This document shows, piece by piece, positions 39,884 through 48,746 of a stretch of 64,000 nucleotides of DNA (positions within the stretch are counted from its first letter, which is position 1; each line of letters starts with the position of its first letter). The stretch covers positions 1 to 64,000 of the forward strand of contig JAHFQC010000008.1 of the NCBI GenBank assembly GCA_023259375.1, read 5' to 3'. The position numbers and the translations under genes are program-made. This stretch comes from Alphaproteobacteria bacterium. Its GTDB lineage: Bacteria; Pseudomonadota; Alphaproteobacteria; Micropepsales; Micropepsaceae. The notes beneath the pieces are model-generated. The model was not told where the DNA came from. It made no database searches and saw nothing but the letters and a program-made list of their open reading frames with translations.

Positions 39884-40570
39884 ATGGACAGCGCACCGAT
39901 GAAAAATGAACTGGCCCGAGCCGCCGCATCCGGCAAGCGGGAACAGACCAAGATCTTGAATCGCCAGCTTATTTTGAATGCGGCTCGGCAGGTTTTTGCC
40001 GAACTCGGCTATGGCGCCGCCACGGTGCGCGACATTATTCGGGCGACACCGCTGGCGTCAGGAACTTTCTACAACTACTTCAAGTCGAAGGAAGAAGTGT
40101 ACCAGGCCATTCGCGATGAAGTCGCACTCGCGATTCGCCCACGTCTACATGACGAGAGGATGAAAGCCTCCTCTGTGGAGGAGTTCATCTCCTGCACCTT
40201 CCGCACTTTCTTCGAATACGTCGCCGACGACCGGATGAATTTCCGCACCATCCGGCATGCCGCCGACAACACGCGCGTGCGCATGGACACGCCGGAAGTG
40301 ATCGCCGGCTTCGAAGAATTGCGCGAAGACATCGAGCGCGCCATTTCCAAGAGTCTATTCCCGCCGGTCGATCCCGATCTGTTGATGGCCGCGATCGTAG
40401 GCGTCGCCTTCGAGGTCTCCGACCGCATGCTGAAGACCAATCCGCACGAGCCCAAGATCGCTGCCGATTTCGCCACGGCGCTGTTCCTCGGCGGCGTCCG
40501 CGCTCTGCCGGAGATGCAGCATCACGAACCGAGCGAAAGCACCGGCGAACTCAAGTCCGACGCGGCATAA
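39884..40570 (+). CDS. TetR/AcrR family transcriptional regulator
   Basis: A 228-residue regulator. The TetR DNA-binding domain is at about residues 25-75: LILNAARQVFAELGYGAATVRDIIRATPLASGTFYNYFKSKEE. The long C-terminal helical domain would bind a ligand and dimerise. AGGAGG lies 10 bases before the ATG at 39884, and an ATG at 39899 is an alternative start. Its target is not evident. The nearest upstream gene is DoxX on the same strand; downstream leuB is convergent. Confidence 0.88.
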   Translation: MDSAPMKNELARAAASGKREQTKILNRQLILNAARQVFAELGYGAATVRDIIRATPLASGTFYNYFKSKEEVYQAIRDEVALAIRPRLHDERMKASSVEEFISCTFRTFFEYVADDRMNFRTIRHAADNTRVRMDTPEVIAGFEELREDIERAISKSLFPPVDPDLLMAAIVGVAFEVSDRMLKTNPHEPKIAADFATALFLGGVRALPEMQHHEPSESTGELKSDAA

Positions 40571-40579
40571 GCCCATTCC

Positions 40580-40665
40580 GTCATGGCCGGGCTTGACCCG
40601 GCCATCCGCGGTGGAGCCGCACAATCGCACAGAACTGGATGGCCGGCTCGAAGGCCGGCCATGAC
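40580..40665. repeat. Intergenic palindromic repeat (GTCATGGCCGG type) between tetR and leuB
   Basis: An 86-base element begins GTCATGGCCGGGCTTGACCC and ends with GGCCGGCCATGAC. Each end can fold into its own hairpin (GGCCGGGCTTGACCCGGCC and GGCCGGCTCGAAGGCCGGCC), and the two ends pair with each other. This is a classic alphaproteobacterial intergenic repeat. It lies between convergent genes, where it could act as a terminator. Confidence 0.75.
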
Positions 40666-40687
40666 GAAGAAAGAAACGGGCTGAACG

Positions 40688-41794
40688 CTATTCGTTCAGC
40701 TTATCCAGCGCTTTCAAAATCGCGTCGGTCATGCCTTTGGTGCCGACCTTGGTCATGCCGGGCTGCATGATGTCGCCGGTGCGATAGCCTTCCGCCAGCA
40801 CCTGTTCCACCGCCTTGTCGATCAGCACCGCATCGTCGGTGCGGCCGAAGGTGTAACGCAGGCACATGCCGAACGAGAGGATGGTCGCGATCGGGTTGGC
40901 GAGGTCCTTGCCGGCGATATCGGGCGCCGAGCCGTGGATCGGTTCGTAGAAGCCCGGCAGACGGCCATCAGGCAGCCGCGCGCCGAGCGACGCCGACGGC
41001 AGCATGCCGATCGAGCCGGTGAGCTGGGCCGCTTCGTCCGACAGGATGTCGCCGAACAGATTGTCGGTGAGGATGACGTCGAGGGTCTTCGGCGCCCGCA
41101 CCAGCTGCATGGCGCAGTTGTCGGCGAGAACGTCGACGAGTTCGACATCGGCAAACTCGGCCGCGTGCACGTGATGCACGACTTCGCGCCAGAGCACGCC
41201 GGTCACCATCACGTTCGACTTCTCGACCGAGGCGACCTTGTTGCCGCGCAACCGGGCGAGTTCGAAAGCGACGCGCGCGATCCGCTCGACTTCATGGGCG
41301 TAATAGATCTGGGTATCGACGGCGCGCTTCTCGCCGGTGGAGAGCGTCACCAGCTCCTTCGGCTGGCCGAAATAGACGCCGCCGGTCAGCTCGCGCACGA
41401 TCAGGATATCAAGGCCGGACACGATTTCCGGCTTCAGCGTGGAGGCATCCTTCAGCGCATCGAAGCACAGCGCCGGACGCAGGTTGGCGAACAGCTTCAT
41501 GTCGCCGCGCAAACGCAGGAGGCCGCGTTCCGGCTTCTTGTCGAACGGCAGCTTGTCCCACTGCGGACCGCCGACGGCACCGAACAGCACGGCATCAGAG
41601 GCGAGCGCCTTTGCCATCATCGCATCGGTGGCGGGTTCGCCGTGCTTCTCATAGGAAATGCCGCCGACCAGATCCTCCTCGGTGGTGTAGTCGAACTTGC
41701 GGTTCTTACCGAACCAGCCGAGCACGCGCTTCTGCGCGTCCATGATTTCCGGGCCGATGCCGTCGCCGGGCAGGATGAGGAGCTTGTAGGTCAT
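40688..41794 (-). CDS. leuB: 3-isopropylmalate dehydrogenase
   Basis: A 368-residue NAD-dependent beta-decarboxylating dehydrogenase, the third step of leucine synthesis. Characteristic segments are [14 protein letters not shown] at the N-terminus, [23 protein letters not shown], the substrate/metal region [26 protein letters not shown] with [26 protein letters not shown], and [19 protein letters not shown] use the ATG at 41794 ([10 protein letters not shown]). It is 93 bases downstream of leuD on the same strand, with a palindromic repeat between them. leuC is not in the window. Confidence 0.95.
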   Translation of the reverse strand: MTYKLLILPGDGIGPEIMDAQKRVLGWFGKNRKFDYTTEEDLVGGISYEKHGEPATDAMMAKALASDAVLFGAVGGPQWDKLPFDKKPERGLLRLRGDMKLFANLRPALCFDALKDASTLKPEIVSGLDILIVRELTGGVYFGQPKELVTLSTGEKRAVDTQIYYAHEVERIARVAFELARLRGNKVASVEKSNVMVTGVLWREVVHHVHAAEFADVELVDVLADNCAMQLVRAPKTLDVILTDNLFGDILSDEAAQLTGSIGMLPSASLGARLPDGRLPGFYEPIHGSAPDIAGKDLANPIATILSFGMCLRYTFGRTDDAVLIDKAVEQVLAEGYRTGDIMQPGMTKVGTKGMTDAILKALDKLNE

Positions 41795-41824
41795 GTCGTG
41801 TGTCCCTGAGGGGAAAGAAATTAG

Positions 41825-41883
41825 CACGCGGAGACGCGGAGCCGCGGAGATACAGTGGCACGATACCGTCGTGTCTCCGCGTG
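41825..41883. repeat. Palindromic repeat CACGCGGAGAC between leuD and leuB
   Basis: CACGCGGAGAC (41825-41835) is perfectly inverted at 41873-41883. Tandem CGCGGAGA-like units follow the left arm. It fills the leuD-leuB gap and could modulate the transcript. Confidence 0.6.
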
Positions 41884-41887
41884 AAAT

Positions 41888-42493
41888 TCAAATCCACGGC
41901 GCCGAGAGTTTGCGCGCGTCTTCGTAGGAAGAGATCTTCTTCTCCTGGCGCAGCGTGAGCCCGATGTCATCCCAGCCGTTCAAGAGGCATTGGCGGCGGA
42001 AGGGATCGACGTCGAACTTGATCATGCCGCCGTCGGGGCCGGTGATTTCCTGTTTCTCGAGGTCCACCGCGACGATCGAATTGGCGCCGCGCGAGGCGTC
42101 GTCCAAGAGCTTGTCGATCTGTTCCTGCGGCAGGGTGATCGGCAGAATGCCGTTCTTGAAACAGTTGTTGAAAAAGATGTCGGCAAACGACGGCGCGATC
42201 ACGCAGCGGATGCCGAAGTCGAGCAGCGCCCAGGGGGCATGCTCGCGGCTCGAGCCGCAGCCGAAGTTGGCACCGGCGATGAGGATCTTCGTGTTCCGGT
42301 AGGCCGGCTTGTTGAGCACGAAATCCGGATTCTCGCTGCCGTCGGGCCGCGTCCGCATCTCGTGGAACAGCGCTTTGCCGAGGCCGGTGCGCTTGATGGT
42401 CTTGAGGAATTGCTTGGGGATGATCATGTCGGTGTCGACGTTGATCATCGGCAGGGGCGCGGCGACGCCCGAGAGGGTTTTGAAAGCTTCCAT
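41888..42493 (-). CDS. leuD: 3-isopropylmalate dehydratase small subunit
   Basis: A 201-residue swivelling-domain subunit that pairs with LeuC to isomerise 2- to 3-isopropylmalate. Motifs are [16 protein letters not shown] near the N-terminus, [37 protein letters not shown] in the middle, and a C-terminal [22 protein letters not shown]. It is upstream of leuB on the same strand and likely in the same transcript. The large subunit gene leuC must be elsewhere in the genome. Confidence 0.95.
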   Translation of the reverse strand: MEAFKTLSGVAAPLPMINVDTDMIIPKQFLKTIKRTGLGKALFHEMRTRPDGSENPDFVLNKPAYRNTKILIAGANFGCGSSREHAPWALLDFGIRCVIAPSFADIFFNNCFKNGILPITLPQEQIDKLLDDASRGANSIVAVDLEKQEITGPDGGMIKFDVDPFRRQCLLNGWDDIGLTLRQEKKISSYEDARKLSAPWI

Positions 42494-42673
42494 GGCGGCC
42501 GCGTTTTAGCGGCTCAGACCGGACATAACAAGCGTCCAGCCCCGGGCGACACAAACGTGCGCGCCGGCTGCGGGAAAACCGCTCCGTTTGGTCACATCCA
42601 AGGCGGCACTGAGTGCGGAACCGGTTCTGCAGTCTATGGTTATCGAAGCGCGCGGCCGTCGAGGAAAGGGCAC

Positions 42674-43117
42674 ATGGCGAACTCGGGCGGAATGACCCCA
42701 GACATGCTGATCGGCGCGTGGACATTGGTCGCATGGTACGAGACCAGGCCAGACGGCCGGATCGATTATCCGCTCGGCGAGGACGCCACCGGAATGATCA
42801 TCTACACCGCCGACGGACACGTCTCGGCCCAACTGGTGCGCCGCGATATGGGACGGTTTCGCAGCGAGGACTGGCGGCAGGCGGCCGCGGATGAAAGCTG
42901 CGCCGCCTGGAAGGGCTATTTCGGCTATTTCGGCCGCTACACACTGGACACCGAGCGTTCGACGGTCACGCACCACATCGAGGGGACGTGGTTTCCCAAT
43001 CTGCTTGGCACCGATCAGGTCCGCCATTACCAATTCGACGGCACCCGGCTGACATTGGACGCGGAGACCGCCTGGGGCCAAGTCCGCATTATTTGGAAGC
43101 GTGCACCGGCGGCCTGA
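42674..43117 (+). CDS. Lipocalin-like domain protein
   Basis: A 147-residue protein with the small lipocalin-like barrel: LIGAWTLVAWYETRPDGRIDYPLGEDATGMIIYTADGHVSAQL, a YFGYFGRYTLD turn and HHIEGTWFPNLLGTDQVRHYQFDGTRLTL. This family (lipocalin_5-like) is often found with aromatic or polyketide metabolism genes, but the ligand is unknown. The ATG at 42674 follows GAGGAAAGG. There is no signal peptide, so it is cytoplasmic. No functional partner is adjacent. Confidence 0.82.
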   Translation: MANSGGMTPDMLIGAWTLVAWYETRPDGRIDYPLGEDATGMIIYTADGHVSAQLVRRDMGRFRSEDWRQAAADESCAAWKGYFGYFGRYTLDTERSTVTHHIEGTWFPNLLGTDQVRHYQFDGTRLTLDAETAWGQVRIIWKRAPAA

Positions 43118-43247
43118 TACCGCATGAACACGTTCAGGGCGGCTCGATCCGCTGCATGGATGACGGCAAGTTCTATCCGCCGCGTGCCCGTGCTCCCCTT
43201 AGCCCAGGCGGTGCGCTATGCTGATCGCAGACGAGAGGACCTGCGGC

Positions 43248-43559
43248 ATGACCAAAGATGAATTGAGCGCCTGGGCTGAGGCGAACGGCTGGCAGATGTC
43301 CGGCGAACATCTCAGCCTGATGAAGCCGCGCGCGTTCGACACGCCGATCGTCCGCTTGGTGTTGAAGGCCACGGTGGCGAGCCTGGAAATCAGGAAGCCG
43401 AACGGGAAGTGGGAAAAGGTCTCGGGTGCGAGCTATTCGAAGATCGTTCCCGATCCGACCAGTGGTGTTCCCGGAGGCCTTGGCCTCGACACCATCAACG
43501 GCCTGTCGAGCCTGATGGCCGACAACAAAGACCGCCTCGTGTTCGCGAAGTTCAAGTGA
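43248..43559 (+). CDS. Conserved hypothetical protein
   Basis: A 103-residue soluble protein: MTKDELSAWAEANGW, then a strand-rich middle (VRLVLKATVASLEIRKPNGKWEKVSGASYSKIV) and LGLDTINGLSSLM near the end. The N-terminal segment looks like a short helical domain seen at the start of some DNA-binding proteins, but I cannot assign a family. I start at 43248, which has GAGAGGA upstream; an in-frame ATG at 43218 is possible. Its stop is only three bases from the convergent stop of the Kir channel gene. Confidence 0.6.
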   Translation: MTKDELSAWAEANGWQMSGEHLSLMKPRAFDTPIVRLVLKATVASLEIRKPNGKWEKVSGASYSKIVPDPTSGVPGGLGLDTINGLSSLMADNKDRLVFAKFK

Positions 43560-43562
43560 AGT

Positions 43563-44438
43563 CTATTGCTTCGCCGACTGGTCCGGCACGGCGTTATGAA
43601 ACTGGGTCAGGTCGACCACGCGCCGGCCTTTGGGATTGAACGACAGGATGTCGACCAGGCGGTGGCGCCACAGGATCTGGTGCGGCTTGTAGCCGTAGCG
43701 GGCGAAGATCGTGGCGGCGAGGGTTTCGTCGGTACCGGACAACAGCACGATCAGTTCGGCCTGCATGGCGGAAAGGCTTTCCGGCGTCTGGCCGTAGAAC
43801 GGGCTTTGTTCGTCGATGCGGTGCATCACCGTCCACGACAGCGCGAACAGGGACGAACGCGGCCGCACCAGTTTCAGCTCGCAGAAGCGGCGCATGACGA
43901 GGCCTTCGCGCGTCGTCTGCTGATAGGCGAAGTTGACCGTGACGGTGGCGTCGAGGATCTGGTTGCCGCGCTGGTTGGCGGCGCGGAACATCAGGGTCGG
44001 CACGCCGTCGAAATCGGTGATCACGGCGATGCGGCTGAACAGTACCCGCGCATGGGGCCGCGAAAAGCGCGAGAACACCACGCCGGTGATAAGGGCGAGG
44101 TTCAAGAGACCGAAGAACGCCTCCGCCACCACGACGATGTTGGCGTAGATGCTTTTCGGGTTCATCACGCTGTAGTTGATCGAGCCGATGGTCTGGACGC
44201 TGAACAGGAAGGCGTCCCAGAAATTGCCGGGGCGCGCATGCTCGATGCCGTTCGGATCGGCCATATAGGCGAACGCGAACACGACGTTGATCGAGAAGAA
44301 AAACGCCGCCATGCCGAGGAAGAACACGCTCCACGGCACCGTCAGGATCAAGTGATAGAAATCGGTCCAGCGCGACAGGTCCTGGCCGATGATGACGGCC
44401 ATGCGCCGCCGGGACTTGAGCCAGGGTGGCTTAGACAT
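43563..44438 (-). CDS. Inward-rectifier potassium-channel-like (KirBac) protein with abnormal selectivity filter
   Basis: A 291-residue KirBac homologue. TM1 is about 30-58, the pore helix FWDAFLFSVQT is near 73-83, TM2 about 98-120 ends FSRFSRPHARVLFSR, and the cytoplasmic Kir domain follows (VPTLMFRAANQRGNQI, RIDEQSPFYGQTPESL, RHRLVDI). KirBac channels have T-V/I-G-Y-G after the pore helix. Here the segment is QTIGSINYSVMNPKS, so the filter reads SINYS: both glycines and the threonine are gone. Potassium selectivity is therefore doubtful. The gene is last in a packed operon; its start overlaps the DUF971 gene by 8 bases. Confidence 0.9.
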   Translation of the reverse strand: MSKPPWLKSRRRMAVIIGQDLSRWTDFYHLILTVPWSVFFLGMAAFFFSINVVFAFAYMADPNGIEHARPGNFWDAFLFSVQTIGSINYSVMNPKSIYANIVVVAEAFFGLLNLALITGVVFSRFSRPHARVLFSRIAVITDFDGVPTLMFRAANQRGNQILDATVTVNFAYQQTTREGLVMRRFCELKLVRPRSSLFALSWTVMHRIDEQSPFYGQTPESLSAMQAELIVLLSGTDETLAATIFARYGYKPHQILWRHRLVDILSFNPKGRRVVDLTQFHNAVPDQSAKQ

Positions 44439-44769
44439 CGCGTCCGTGGGCTATGAGATAGGCGAGCCAGCGCGAATCCAGTTCGTGGCCGAGTTCGTTG
44501 AGGTAGTCCCAGCCGTAGAGCCCGGTATCGTGGCCGTCGTCGAACACCAGCCGCACCGCGTAATTGCCGACCGGCTCGATCGCGGTGATGGTGACGTTCT
44601 GTTTGCCTTCGACGGTCTTCTTTTCCTCCGGCCGGTGGCCTTGCACTTCGGCGCTGGGGGATTCGACGCGCAGGTATTCCGCCGGCAAGGCAAAGCGCTC
44701 GCCGCCATCGAACGTGACCGTCAGGGTGCGCTTGTCGGGTGAAAGCCGGATTTCGGTCGGCCAAGTCAT
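44431..44769 (-). CDS. DUF971 (gamma-butyrobetaine hydroxylase-like N-domain) protein
   Basis: A 112-residue protein matching the DUF971/GBBH-like N-terminal domain: [67 protein letters not shown]. Free-standing DUF971 proteins occur widely and are linked to Fe-S or thioredoxin-like functions, without a firm role. Its start overlaps the Trm112-like stop by four bases (ATGA) and its end overlaps the Kir gene by eight, so translation of all three is coupled. Confidence 0.85.
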   Translation of the reverse strand: MTWPTEIRLSPDKRTLTVTFDGGERFALPAEYLRVESPSAEVQGHRPEEKKTVEGKQNVTITAIEPVGNYAVRLVFDDGHDTGLYGWDYLNELGHELDSRWLAYLIAHGRDV

Positions 44770-44957
44770 CGTTTGTTGCGTTCCTCTTCCGAAAGCTCGC
44801 GCGCTTCGTCGGGCCGCATGATCGGAATGCCGCCGCGGATCGGATAGGCGAGCCCGGCGGCCTTGCTGACGAGCTCCTGGCGCTCGCGGTCGTAGACCAG
44901 CGTCGTCTTGGTCATCGGGCAGACCAGCACATCAAGCAGTTTGGGATCGGGTTCCAT
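44766..44957 (-). CDS. Trm112/UPF0434 family protein
   Basis: A 63-residue protein: [49 protein letters not shown] is the full UPF0434/Trm112 signature (CP at the start, [11 protein letters not shown] at the end). Such proteins are small methyltransferase-activating partners or are of unknown role in bacteria. The start at 44957 lies two bases after the stop of the Lon-domain gene. An upstream open frame is not family-like. Confidence 0.88.
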   Translation of the reverse strand: MEPDPKLLDVLVCPMTKTTLVYDRERQELVSKAAGLAYPIRGGIPIMRPDEARELSEEERNKR

Positions 44958-44959
44958 GA

Positions 44960-45613
44960 TCAGTTCAGCGACACCGGCCCTTGCGGTCCGGCATTGGCCA
45001 TCTCCAACAGCGCGATCAAGGTGTCGACGCGCTCGGGCCAGCTTGGCGCTTCGAGCAGCGCTTGCTTCTCCGCCGGTTCGAACGGGCATAGCATTGCCAG
45101 CGCATTGATGAGGGTCTCCGGCGGCGCGCTCATCACGCTTTTCCAGTCGGCCTTGAGATCGCGGCGGGAGAGATAATCCTTCAACGCGATCAGCAGCCGG
45201 TCGCGCGGGAAATCGGCCTCGTCGGGTTCGGCCAGGTCGTCGATGTAGGGCACGTAGTCGGCGATGACGCGCCGGTAGGGCGTTTCGGTTTTCAATTCCT
45301 CGGCCAGCCGGAAGCGGCAGATGCCGGTGAGGGTGATGAGATAGCGCCCGTCCTCGCTCTCGCGAAAGCCGGTGACCCGTCCGACGCAGCCGATCGCCGA
45401 CAGGGCCGGCTTCAGCACCTTCTCTTCATTCTCGGTCGGCTGGATCATGCCGATCAGGCGGTCGCCCGCCAATGCTGCGTCGACCAGCGCCAGATAGCGC
45501 GGCTCGAACACGTTGAGCGGCAACTGTCCGCGCGGCAACAGCAGTACGCCCGACAACGGAAAGATGTTCAGTATCGTCGGCAGATCATCGTGCGTGTTGT
45601 AGGTTCCGGCCAT
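44960..45613 (-). CDS. Lon protease substrate-binding (N-terminal) domain protein
   Basis: A 217-residue stand-alone Lon N-domain: [34 protein letters not shown] at the start, [30 protein letters not shown] in the middle, and a helical end. There is no ATPase or protease part. Such proteins are common in alphaproteobacteria next to a thioredoxin-like gene, as here (four-base gap to the CnoX-like gene). A role in substrate recognition or protein quality control is inferred. Confidence 0.88.
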   Translation of the reverse strand: MAGTYNTHDDLPTILNIFPLSGVLLLPRGQLPLNVFEPRYLALVDAALAGDRLIGMIQPTENEEKVLKPALSAIGCVGRVTGFRESEDGRYLITLTGICRFRLAEELKTETPYRRVIADYVPYIDDLAEPDEADFPRDRLLIALKDYLSRRDLKADWKSVMSAPPETLINALAMLCPFEPAEKQALLEAPSWPERVDTLIALLEMANAGPQGPVSLN

Positions 45614-45617
45614 GGCG

Positions 45618-46547
45618 TCACGAGAATAAAATGGACGACAGCCTGCGCCTTGCGGCGATGGTGCGGTCGTCGGTTGGTCCCATTGCATCGAACAAGGTCA
45701 CGAGCTGCTTGCGCGCCGCTTCTTCGTTCCACTTGCGATCGCGCCGCACGATGTCGAGCAGCTGATCGATCGCACCGTCGCGGTCGCCGGCGCCTTCCAG
45801 CGCCAACGCGAAATCATAGCGCGCCTGATGATCGTTGGGATTGGCGGCGAGTTTGGCTTCGAGCTCGGCGGTCTTGCCGACGGCGGCCGCGGCCGTTTCG
45901 CGCAAGGAAAGCTCGGCGTTCACCGCCCGCACCGCCTCGTCGTTGGCGTGCTCGGGACTGACCAGCGCCAGCGTCTGCTTGGCGCGCTCGACGTCGCCGC
46001 CCTTCAGATAGCAGCGGGCGAGACCCGCCACCGCTTTCGGATTGCCGGGCTCGTCCTGCAGCACGTGGGCATAGGCCTGCGCCGCCTGGCCGACATCGCC
46101 GGCCGCAAACGCCTGATCGGCAATGGCGAGCACTTCGGCCGCATGATCGTGGCCGCCGGCGCCGCCCGCCAAGCCTTCGACGAACTTCTTGACCTGGGCT
46201 TCGGGCAGAACCTCGGCGAAGCCGTCGACCGGCTGGCCGTTCTGGAAGACGTAGACGGTCGGGACCGCCTGAATCCGGAGCTGGCGGGCGATCTCCATAT
46301 TCTCGTCGACGTTGACTTTCACCAGCTTGACCGCGCCCTTGGCGGCGGCGACGGCGGCTTCGAGGTGCTTGTCCTGCTCTTTGCTCTGAGGCGAGCGCGG
46401 CGACCAGAAGTCGACAATGACCGGTACTTCGCGGCTGGCTTCCAGCACGTCGGCGGCAAAGGTGTCGATCGTGGCTTCCTTGACGTACGGGCTGGCCGGG
46501 CCGCCCTTGCCGTCTGTGGGAGTGCCGCCGGAACCGAATAAGACCAT
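45618..46547 (-). CDS. CnoX/YbbN-like thioredoxin-TPR chaperone lacking the CxxC motif
   Basis: A 309-residue protein with an N-terminal thioredoxin fold (about 25-125: VPVIVDFWSPRSPQSKEQDKHLE, VKVNVDENMEIARQLRIQAVPTVYVFQNGQPVDGF) and a C-terminal TPR-like region (about 140-305). The active-site WCxxC is replaced by WSPRS, so no disulfide chemistry is possible at that site. E. coli CnoX likewise has a degenerate motif and acts as a holdase for GroEL clients. The ATG at 46547 has AGGG upstream; a TTG at 46553 is also in frame. It is first in the five-gene operon. Confidence 0.87.
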   Translation of the reverse strand: MVLFGSGGTPTDGKGGPASPYVKEATIDTFAADVLEASREVPVIVDFWSPRSPQSKEQDKHLEAAVAAAKGAVKLVKVNVDENMEIARQLRIQAVPTVYVFQNGQPVDGFAEVLPEAQVKKFVEGLAGGAGGHDHAAEVLAIADQAFAAGDVGQAAQAYAHVLQDEPGNPKAVAGLARCYLKGGDVERAKQTLALVSPEHANDEAVRAVNAELSLRETAAAAVGKTAELEAKLAANPNDHQARYDFALALEGAGDRDGAIDQLLDIVRRDRKWNEEAARKQLVTLFDAMGPTDDRTIAARRRLSSILFS

Positions 46548-46739
46548 GGTCAAGAACCCTGAATTGCTCCCCCCAACATGGGCTTTGGGCGCCGGAAAGA
46601 AAAGAGGGCAAGCACCTGCGGCCGGGGCCGCTTTTCCGAGGGTCCTCGCGGGCGCTGGGCCGCAGGAGGAGGGGCGTTGTATTGTCCGACAAATATGCGC
46701 AAATGGGCGGACTTAAATGAGCAGACTGGGGAGGCGGAC

Positions 46740-48746
46740 ATGAAGCTGGCGTCTTGGGGCTTGGCCCTGGTTTTGTGTCTGACGGGCCTCGCGCCCGCCA
46801 AGCCGGTCCTGGACGAACACCGGCTCGCCGCGACTCATTTCGGCGGCGATGCCCCCTGGTACGAGGGCAATATCCCCTTCTTCGAGTCAGCCGATCCGAA
46901 GCTCGACGCCGTCTACTACTATCGCTGGCAGATCTTCCGCGCCCATCAGCGCGACCTCGGCGCCCGCGGCTATATCTCAACCGAATTTCTCGAAGACGTG
47001 AGCTGGCAGCTCTCGCCTTATGCCAGCCTCAACGATGCCACCGGCTTCCATATTTATGAGGGGCGCTGGCTGCGCGACCGCCGTTATGCCGGCGGCTATA
47101 TCGACTACATGACCAGCGGCGGCAACGACCGCCATTTCTCCGAATACATCGCCGACGCCGTTTACGCCCGCTTCCTGGTGGACGGCGATCTCGCTTATGC
47201 GGCGGGCAAGCTGGCGTCGTTGAAAAAGACCTATGCCGAATGGGACGATCATTTTGACCGTTCCAAGGGACTGTACTGGGTCTCGCCGCTGCTCGATGCC
47301 ACCGAGTACACGATCGCTTCCATTGATGCGACGGGCGGCAAGGACGGCTTCTGGGGCGGCGATGCGTTCCGTCCCTCGATCAATTCCTTCATGTTCGCCA
47401 ATGCCACGGCCATCAGCCGTTTGTCGGCGCTGAGCGGCGATGCCAAGACGGCGAGCGATTACACGGCCAAGGCGGACGATCTGCGCACCCATATGCTGGC
47501 CGATCTGTGGAACCCCGGCTTCGAGCACTTCATCGACCGCTTCAAGGTCACGAACCAATACGTGAAGTATTGGGATCCGATCCGCGGCCGCGAACTGGTC
47601 GGCTATGTGCCGTGGGCGTTCGGCGTGGTGCCGTCCGACCGGCGCTATGATGCGGCCTGGGCGTATCTGTTGTCGCCCGATGGTTTGGCCGGTCCGCATG
47701 GATTGCGCACGGTGGGGCCGTCCTACGAATACTACATGAAGCAATACCGCTACGACGCCGCCACCGGATTGCGCGAATGTCAGTGGAATGGGCCGGTGTG
47801 GCCGTTCCAGACCACCGCGGTGCTGGCGGCGATGCAGAATTTCTTGAACGACGATAACCAGAAGGCGGTGACGCGTTCGGATTATATGCGCCTGCTGCGC
47901 CAGTACGCGGCGCTGCATTATCAAGGTGACAGACTCGATCTCGAAGAAGACTACGATCCCGCCACCGGCAAGCCGATCGTCGGCCTGCCGCGCAGCCATC
48001 ATTATTTTCATTCCGGCTTCGACGATCTTGTCATCACCGGTGTGGCCGGCATTCGCCCGCGCGAGGACGATGTGCTGGAAGTCCATCCGCTGATCCCGGC
48101 CGATGCCAACGATCCGCAGGCCCTGCGTTTCTTCGCGCTTCAAGGTGTGCCCTATCATGGCCATCTTGTCGGAGTGGTGTTCGATGCCGACGGCAAGAAA
48201 TATGGACTGGGTGCCGGTTTGACGGTGCTGGTCGACGGCGCTGTCGCCGCGCATTCCGACACCGAGAAGCGCCTGACGATTCCGCTGAAGCGCCGTGCGG
48301 CGGCGCCGGTCACGCCGCGCGTCAATCTCGCGATGAATTTGCTCCCCACCGGCTATCCGCACGGCAATGCGTCGATCAATGCCGATGCCGCCACGCTCTA
48401 TAAAGCGCTCGATGGCCGCGTCTGGTTCTTCCCCGAAATGCCGCACGGCTGGACGACGCAAGGCGGCGAGGGCGAACAATGGTACGCCGTCGACTTCGGC
48501 AAACCGGTCGCGGCGCAGAGGGCAGAACTCGCTTTCTTCACTGACAAAGCACGCTACGCCGCGCCCGAGCATCTGCGTTTGCAGGTCTTGAGCGGCAATC
48601 GCTGGCGCGATGTGGCGCAAGGCAAGGCCGTCGCCAACGGCATCACCTCACTGTCGTGGAAGAGTGTGCCGGCAGAGCAGATCCGCGCCGTCTTCACAGT
48701 GCCCAAGGGCAAGGTCGTCCGCTTGGTTCAGTTCAAGGTGTTCTAA
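46740..48746 (+). CDS. Secreted glycoside hydrolase, MGH1/GH63-like (alpha/alpha) barrel
   Basis: A 668-residue protein with signal peptide MKLASWGLALVLCLTGLAP. The middle resembles an (alpha/alpha)6-barrel glycosidase of the GH63/mannosylglycerate-hydrolase-like group: YYYRWQIFRAHQRDLGARGYISTEFLEDVSWQ, FHIYEGRWLRDRRY, DATEYTIASIDATGG, YGP-like GPSYEYY, CQWNGPVWPFQTT. A C-terminal beta-sandwich of about 150 residues (GEQWYAVDFGKPVAAQRAEL) looks like a carbohydrate-binding module. The substrate is unknown. The ATG at 46740 follows GGGGAGG. Its stop overlaps the convergent ProX gene by four bases. Confidence 0.78.
   Translation: MKLASWGLALVLCLTGLAPAKPVLDEHRLAATHFGGDAPWYEGNIPFFESADPKLDAVYYYRWQIFRAHQRDLGARGYISTEFLEDVSWQLSPYASLNDATGFHIYEGRWLRDRRYAGGYIDYMTSGGNDRHFSEYIADAVYARFLVDGDLAYAAGKLASLKKTYAEWDDHFDRSKGLYWVSPLLDATEYTIASIDATGGKDGFWGGDAFRPSINSFMFANATAISRLSALSGDAKTASDYTAKADDLRTHMLADLWNPGFEHFIDRFKVTNQYVKYWDPIRGRELVGYVPWAFGVVPSDRRYDAAWAYLLSPDGLAGPHGLRTVGPSYEYYMKQYRYDAATGLRECQWNGPVWPFQTTAVLAAMQNFLNDDNQKAVTRSDYMRLLRQYAALHYQGDRLDLEEDYDPATGKPIVGLPRSHHYFHSGFDDLVITGVAGIRPREDDVLEVHPLIPADANDPQALRFFALQGVPYHGHLVGVVFDADGKKYGLGAGLTVLVDGAVAAHSDTEKRLTIPLKRRAAAPVTPRVNLAMNLLPTGYPHGNASINADAATLYKALDGRVWFFPEMPHGWTTQGGEGEQWYAVDFGKPVAAQRAELAFFTDKARYAAPEHLRLQVLSGNRWRDVAQGKAVANGITSLSWKSVPAEQIRAVFTVPKGKVVRLVQFKVF

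Noticed and set aside
41990..43117. Long plus-strand frame reaching from leuD into the lipocalin-like gene
   Set aside because: The part before 42674 is antisense to leuD; the real start has its own ribosome-binding site at 42674.
46977..48620. 547-codon frame antisense to the glycosidase gene
   Set aside because: It is opposite a gene with a signal peptide, ribosome-binding site and catalytic-fold motifs; no independent support.
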